Below, piece by piece: positions 58,701-64,000 of a stretch of 64,000 bases of DNA. Source of the stretch: Diplodia intermedia. Taxonomy: Eukaryota > Ascomycota > Dothideomycetes > Botryosphaeriales > Botryosphaeriaceae. Under the pieces are notes generated by a model. The model did no database searches. It saw nothing but the letters and a program-made list of their open reading frames with translations, and was not told the DNA's origin. Position 1 is the first letter of the stretch, and the number at the start of each line of letters is the position of its first letter. The stretch is taken from assembly GCA_021495925.1 (NCBI GenBank), contig JAKEKT010000009.1, positions 372,001-436,000 of the forward strand, given 5' to 3'. The translations under genes were made by a program, and so were the position numbers.

Positions 58701-60762
58701 CTAGTGCATCCAATCCCTTTACCCTCGAGGGTCTCGAATTAATGGCCGGTCAAGCGTTCAGCTACAGCTCCTGAAGACACCTCCCTCCCTCCTCCATCGA
58801 CAATCGAGCCTCGAAAGTCCCTGCCAGTAACACGTCAAGTCATCATGGCCATCCCTACCACAGCCATCGTACTTTGATTGCCGGTAGTTCCAACTCGCCC
58901 GACATACCCACATAACCCGGATACCAGGCGAAAGTGTTGAGGGGTACAGGTGTACATGCTCGATCAAGCCCCGTGCAATCAATCAATCTGGCAAGTAGCA
59001 AAGCCGCCTCAAGACAACCGCAAGATCTCACCTTCTGGCTGCGTGCTTATCGAGACAGGCTGACATATGCGCTTGTGGAAGAGCACAACTCGCTCGCCAC
59101 ACGACGGTTCCGCGGAATCTACCGGCTACCAGCCAGCTACGAGCCAGCTTTGGCGAACCCCTTTTTCTACACTTCAGTCGGCTCGATACTTCGTCGAAAG
59201 GGAACCGTCTTGCTGTTATGACATCGTCGGCAGAGATCTGAAAGGACAGTTGGGCTCTCGCATGCGGCGGTGAGAGAGTCATCGATCAGGAGACAGCGAT
59301 GCGGTTGCGGGCCGAGCCGTGGCTCGTGGCGAAGCAGGTACCGTCACTGATGTCGGTTCTTCCTCGCACGTCCGTTCTACCTACCAAGGCGCTGCAGAAG
59401 CGGTGTCGATGGATTCGCCTATCGTGGCGCCATACAGGAGCTAGACAGGCGAGACGGTGGAAAGGGATGGGAAGCGATCGCCTTGAGGTGCTGACTGTAC
59501 AGATCGACCAACTCTAGCTTTCCAACGACAACACCACCACCACAACCGCCACCATCACCATCACATCGAAAGCTCTCTTTCCGCCCCAAAACGCAAACGA
59601 TTTACCAAAGGATGCTGGCACCGCGATTGTCCGAATACGAGGCTGAATCGTGCAGCCAAACGACATACTTTCCACCGCCCTCCGCAAAAGCCCCGTCGCC
59701 CATACCACCGAACGAACAAACCGCTGTGACTACCTTCACATACGACCGAAGCTACCGAGCTTTGGCTTCGAATCGACGGGCTTTCCTTCACCGCAAAGCG
59801 CACTTCAACTCGGCGATGAAAGTCGTTTTTTCACTCGTACAGTATTCTGCCTCGCATACACACACAAAGGTCCCACCAGCAAGTAGCGGAGCCGGGAGCC
59901 GGTTGTCGAACGCCGCCGCCGCCGCCAGATGTTGGAATAAAGTATAGGCCCTCTATGCCTGAAAGGTAGGTCACACAACAAGGGTAGCTCAGGTGCATCT
60001 TTGCGCGCGGATACGGTAGGTCGTGCTTGATTATTTTCCCGTAAGCAAGCATTACAGTAGTACATGGTTGCGCTTGAAAGTTCACCCACGCTTTCCCGCC
60101 TCTTCATTCAAGCATGGTTCACGCACCACCGAGCAAGCATGGAGAAATAGAGAGAGCGACGGACTAAGTCCCGGTGATTGCGCTTCGCCGACCGGACGGG
60201 CTGTGACAGTTGTCGTCCTCGCTTCAACGATCACCCGATCGGGCTTTTCTAATAATAGTGTGCTTTTTTTTCTTTTTACGATGTGTTATGATTGTTCTAA
60301 TTCCAATATACGGGAGATCTATCTACCCACTTACCGTTCTGAAGAGCGCCATCTGCCCGTGATTACTATCGTGATGACAAGCAGCCAGATGAAGATCAGT
60401 AATCCATGCCCTTTCGGACGCGGACCTGAACAGTTAAGCTCGCCCGTTATTGAGTCTGAGCTCCTTGTCAAAGCGTTCGTTCGCCTCATTCATGTGTAGG
60501 TACGTGGGATGATCGTCTTCCTTGAAACGGACGTGGGCGTTGCAGGAAGCACCTCTCGTCCACCGACTTTTGAGAGTCTCGCTCTTTCTCTCTGTGTCGC
60601 TCTCTTTGACTAATTCAATGCCCTTTGCGCATGTCTACCCCTGACGATTCTCATTTACAGTGGGAGTATGGATTGCCTTATTCACATGATGCAACAATGA
60701 TGCTGGGCCCTTACCTGCGCGCGTAACGACTCAGTTCTTTTCCGCGTGTGCATGTACTGCGG
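55717..60762. other. Gene-free region, about 5 kb
   Basis: Upstream of the methyltransferase and downstream of the kinase, I find no supported gene. Frames of 100-210 codons (for example 56577-57212 plus, 55875-56399 plus) overlap others on the opposite strand and lack domains. The GC content falls from left to right, and the part 58,000-60,700 looks like ordinary intergenic DNA. I looked for tRNA genes near 58,440-58,760 and found only isolated stem-like bits. Confidence 0.55.
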
Positions 60763-62097
60763 CTACAGCTTCTCGACGGTCTTGACGCGACGGTCCTTGC
60801 CGACGACGAGGCGGAGCTGCTTGCCCTTTTCGCCGTTGAAGATGCCGGCGCGCAGGGACTCGGTGTAGAGCTCGTAGGCGGGATAGTCTTCCGATTCATT
60901 GGCAAAAAGTCAGTCTTGGTGCCCCCGCAGACGAATTCCTTACATTCGCCGCAAGAAGGAAAAGAGGCGCAGGGGCAGAGCAGAAGGACAAAGCTGCGAG
61001 CGGCGACTGGTGGGAACTTACAGCCGTTCACGAAGTTGATGACCTGTGCATCCGTCATGCCGGTGCCTTTGGCAGCGCGCAGGGCGGCTTCCTGCTGTAG
61101 GCGCCAGTCGTAGACGTACTGCGTGTGTTCGGCATCGATGTGCACGAAGGCGTCGAGAGTGCTATATTCCCGTTTTCCGCGGGGCAAGGCGCGGAAAGCC
61201 ATCAGCACAACACAGGCAACCCACCCACGCCTCAATGTTCACCCGACGCGCGCGGCTCAGGCCCACCAACACCACTTCTGCGCCAGGCAGGCCAAAAGTG
61301 GGGGTGGGTGTACTCTTGGGCGGGCAATGAGGGAAGAAAGCAGAGGGGGAGAGAGGGGAAAGCAGCACTCACTCGGTCAGCGCATCGTACTCGCGCAGCT
61401 TGTTGTTCACGAAGCGCAGGTGCGCGAGCTCGTGCCGCGCCAGCTGGCCGTCGTAGCTCTCGCCAGCGTCGACCAGCCGCCTCGCGTCCGCCCACCGCGC
61501 CTCCAGCGTCTCGTCCGGCAGCGGGCGGAAGCCGACGCACCAGCCCTCGAAGACGACGACCTCGATCGGCGGCCGGCCCGGCGCGTTCACCTCCTCCCAC
61601 GCGTCCTCGGGCGCGCGGTCGCCGGCGCCCGCGAAGCGCGACTTGTCGTAGACGGGGATCTTGGTCGGCTGTTTGTGCAGGAGGGAGGCGAAGACGGAGC
61701 GGCCGAGGGCGAGGTCGTGCGTGCCGGGCTCGCCGCGGTGCTGGACGAGCGGGTTGGTCGGGTCGGTGGAGGCGAGGGCGATCTGGTCGGCGTGCGTGAG
61801 GTAGAGGTCGTCGATGCTGAGGACGGCGGTGGGGAGCGAGTGCGGCGGGGAGCGGAGCGTGGCGCAAAGGGTGGTGACCTGTGTGTGAGGAACGAGGGCG
61901 GTTAGCTGCCAATGGTTGCTTTTGCGTCGTGTTTGTCGCATTCTCACCAGGGTCGTCTTGCCAGCGCCTTGCACGCCGTTCAGGCCCAGGAAGAAGGGCC
62001 GCGCATTGTCGGCGCCGTGGAGGGCTCGGTGGGCCTTGATGCGGTCGAGGATGAAGGGGATGCAGTGCTCAGACTTGTCGTCGATGATGGCGGACAT
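60763..62097 (-). CDS. tda10: Tda10/glycerate-kinase-like P-loop kinase
   Basis: A 306-residue ATP-dependent kinase in four exons, 61948-62097, 61373-61878, 61022-61161 and 60763-60887; all phases close. Family features: the Walker A motif GLNGVQGAGKTT at about residues 38-49, the switch-like VLSIDDLYLTHADQ, the substrate-side HRGEPGTHDLALG, a KIPVYDKSRFAGAGDRAPEDAW block, VVFEGWCVGFRP and near the end FVNGYYPAYELYTESLR. These define the yeast Tda10/plant D-glycerate 3-kinase group of P-loop kinases, which phosphorylate glycerate in plants; the fungal substrate is not settled. The start is the ATG at 62097; an upstream GTG reading has no family support. The 5' end lies only 216 bp from the AT-rich, RIP-mutated block. 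Expression may therefore depend on a very short promoter or be affected by neighbouring heterochromatin. Confidence 0.92.
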
Positions 62098-62313
62098 CGC
62101 TGCGGTTGCTTTCGAGCTCGTGCTTGGGCCGACAGTCAGGTGGGATGGTGGGAGCCAGCGTTTACGGACGGTAGCGTCATCTTCAGTCGACTGGCATGTG
62201 AAGGCCGCTGGCTCTGGATTCGTGGGGTGCCGTCTAGCTGTTGGTGCCCCTGCACGGCCCCACCGGCAAGCAGGCACGGCATCTGCTTAGTCAGCCCGAT
62301 TCACCGCTCCTTG

Positions 62314-64000
62314 CGGTAGGTAGCCTATTATAAAACGCTACCGGCCTCTTATTTAGTAGCTTAGATTACTACTATATAAGTAGCTTAGATAGCTTTTTAA
62401 TTTAGTAGTAATTATTTATACGCTTAGCGTTTTATAGATTATAAGCTCTCTTTAAACTTTTATTCTTTATTCTTTATTATTTATATCTATACGATTTACG
62501 TTATTATTTAAGAAGTAGCTATAGCGCTAGTCTTAATTAAATAGTCTATAATATTATTATAAAGTCGTACGAAGATATCTTTATAAATAATATATTTATA
62601 AGTATCTTTTTATTCTAGCTAATAATAATCTAAGTAATAATACTCTTAACTAGTTAACTTAACGTCTTCTAAATCTAAGATAATTTAGTATAGCTACTAA
62701 AGATATTATCTATTCTTACTAGTCTAGAAAACTATTTTCTTTAACGTAATAAGCTTCTTATTATTACGCGTATCTAAGACCTTATTATATAACTTAAGTA
62801 TAAGCTACTTTCTACTAATATCTATAATAAGAGATAATAAATTTACTAGATAATACTCTAAGAGAAGATAATATAGTTATTACGTAAGAGCGTTATACTA
62901 GATATCTATAACTTTATTATAAGAGATAATAAGTTATCTTATATAATCTTTATAAAGATTAAAATATCTATAAGTATCTAAAGATCTTTTAATTTATAGT
63001 AGTAAGTATTTAATCTATTTAGAAAGAATATTAAGCTAGATACGTTTATAAAGAACTATATTCTTATCTTTTAAAATAAATTACGTTATCTAAAGAATTA
63101 GAGTATTAAAATATTTAAGAACTTTATTCTCTTATATCTTTTATATACTATAAATAGAACTTAATAAGCTTCTTAGTAATAGCTTACTACTTATAACTAA
63201 TAGTAGTATACGTTACTATAGACTTATTTAAACTTTATAAACCTTATATAAGAGATCGTATAGTAATTTATTTATATATAAGAAGATTTCTTATATTAGA
63301 TCTATTCTATTATACTCGTATCTAGTAACGATAATAAGTAAAATAAAATTACTAAAAATACTTCTAAGAGATCGTCTTTTAATATTTCTTATCTATACTA
63401 TAAGAAGATAGATTATTAGAGTAATAACTATTAGACTAAATACTTTAATTTACGTTCTAAATAGCTTAAGAAGAAGAAGAAATCTAAGATAATTAAAAAC
63501 GTTAACTTTATTAAAATAATAGAGGTTATTTTAGTAGTTCTTTACTAAATAATACTTATCTAGAATATTACTAAGAATTAGATTCTTAATTCTAGTATAA
63601 TAATATATATAATATACGATCTTTTACTTCTTTATAATACTAAAGATATTAATCTATTTATATAAAGTCTTATAAACTTTATAAAGACGTCTAAGATTAA
63701 TACTATTAAGATATTATATTAGTTAAGTATAGACTAGATAACTCGTCTAGTATTAAATAAGATATTATACGTATCTTTAATATTATATAATCTTATATCG
63801 CTCTCTCGTCTACGCCGCTATAACGTCTAGATAAATACTATAAGCGATAAGCTACTTAATTAAAATAATCGCGAGATCGTCTAGACTTTTATATAGTAAG
63901 ACTTATATATTCTTCGCTAGTATAACTCTATAATATCTATAGATATTATAATATCTATAACGGCTATAATAGCTACGCCGTAATAGATTTTATTATAGAC
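62314..64000 (+). mobile_element. RIP-saturated Ty1/copia-like retrotransposon remnant (truncated by window end)
   Basis: From 62314 to the window end, 1,687 nt contain no CA and no TG dinucleotide on the strand shown, hence none on the other strand; CG is still present. This is the expected end state of repeat-induced point mutation, which turns CpA into TpA. The frame with codons starting at multiples of 3 still shows Gag-Pol order: a CCHC-knuckle-like spacing at 63390-63431 (Tyr codons at the Cys and His places, spacing 2-4-4, and a stop where Trp would fit), a protease-like patch at 63579-63602 with I-L-N-S-S after a stop, and NLISLSRL at 63789-63812, the conserved stretch that follows the copia protease. 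All three are in one frame with correct order and roughly normal spacing. Many in-frame stops make it non-functional. No LTR end is identified; the block continues past 64,000. Confidence 0.85.

Noticed and set aside
58440..58760. Possible tRNA genes
   Set aside because: Stem-like bits and a CTCGAATT motif occur, but no full cloverleaf with correct spacing can be drawn.

Overview
The window is nuclear DNA of a filamentous ascomycete (Pezizomycotina; Dothideomycetes is my guess, not proven). The evidence is short GT-AG introns (mostly 43-211 nt), a CreA-type carbon repressor, a PAS/GATA white-collar-like regulator, a hybrid histidine kinase, several protein families known only from fungi, and a right-hand end consumed by repeat-induced point mutation (RIP). 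I see no rRNA, tRNA or CRISPR array.

Layout. 1-14,455: creA (minus strand, 6,700-7,977) sits alone between two GC-rich flanks of about 6.5 kb in which I find no gene. 14,456-17,954: a multi-exon gene whose N-terminus resembles the fungal N-terminal domain of STAND/NLR-like proteins, then a TMEM205/DUF4149 membrane protein on the other strand. 19,781-25,446: a divergent pair, a WC-2-like PAS/GATA protein and a 1,228-residue hybrid histidine kinase, sharing a 650-bp spacer. 27,993-29,303: a DUF2855 protein. 29,959-37,624: one five-exon gene for a 2,445-residue protein that joins an SF1 RNA/DNA helicase, an NFX1-like Cys-rich segment and three consecutive CbxX/CfqX-type AAA+ ATPases. 38,238-51,824: a compact stretch with a fungal protein of unknown function, a cytochrome P450, three more fungal proteins of unknown function, a membrane-anchored double-psi beta-barrel protein, a zeta-class glutathione transferase and a secreted CE16-type esterase. 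54,378-55,716: a LaeA-like methyltransferase in a long gene-poor stretch. 60,763-62,097: a Tda10/glycerate-kinase-like P-loop kinase. 62,314-64,000: an AT-rich block without one CA or TG dinucleotide, in which one plus-strand frame still shows remnants of a Ty1/copia Gag-Pol.

Functionally the genes are a mixed chromosomal set (carbon repression, possible light or stress sensing, RNA/DNA remodelling, oxidative and hydrolytic enzymes). The P450 and the LaeA-like methyltransferase are about 12 kb apart with no biosynthetic backbone enzyme between them, so I do not call a metabolite cluster.

Coding exons were joined by matching donor and acceptor sites and checking that the phases close. The first three exon junctions of the STAND-like gene are the only ones I could not settle. 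The two items I would look at first are the helicase/triple-AAA+ protein and the RIP-saturated retroelement, whose edge lies only 216 bp upstream of the kinase start codon.
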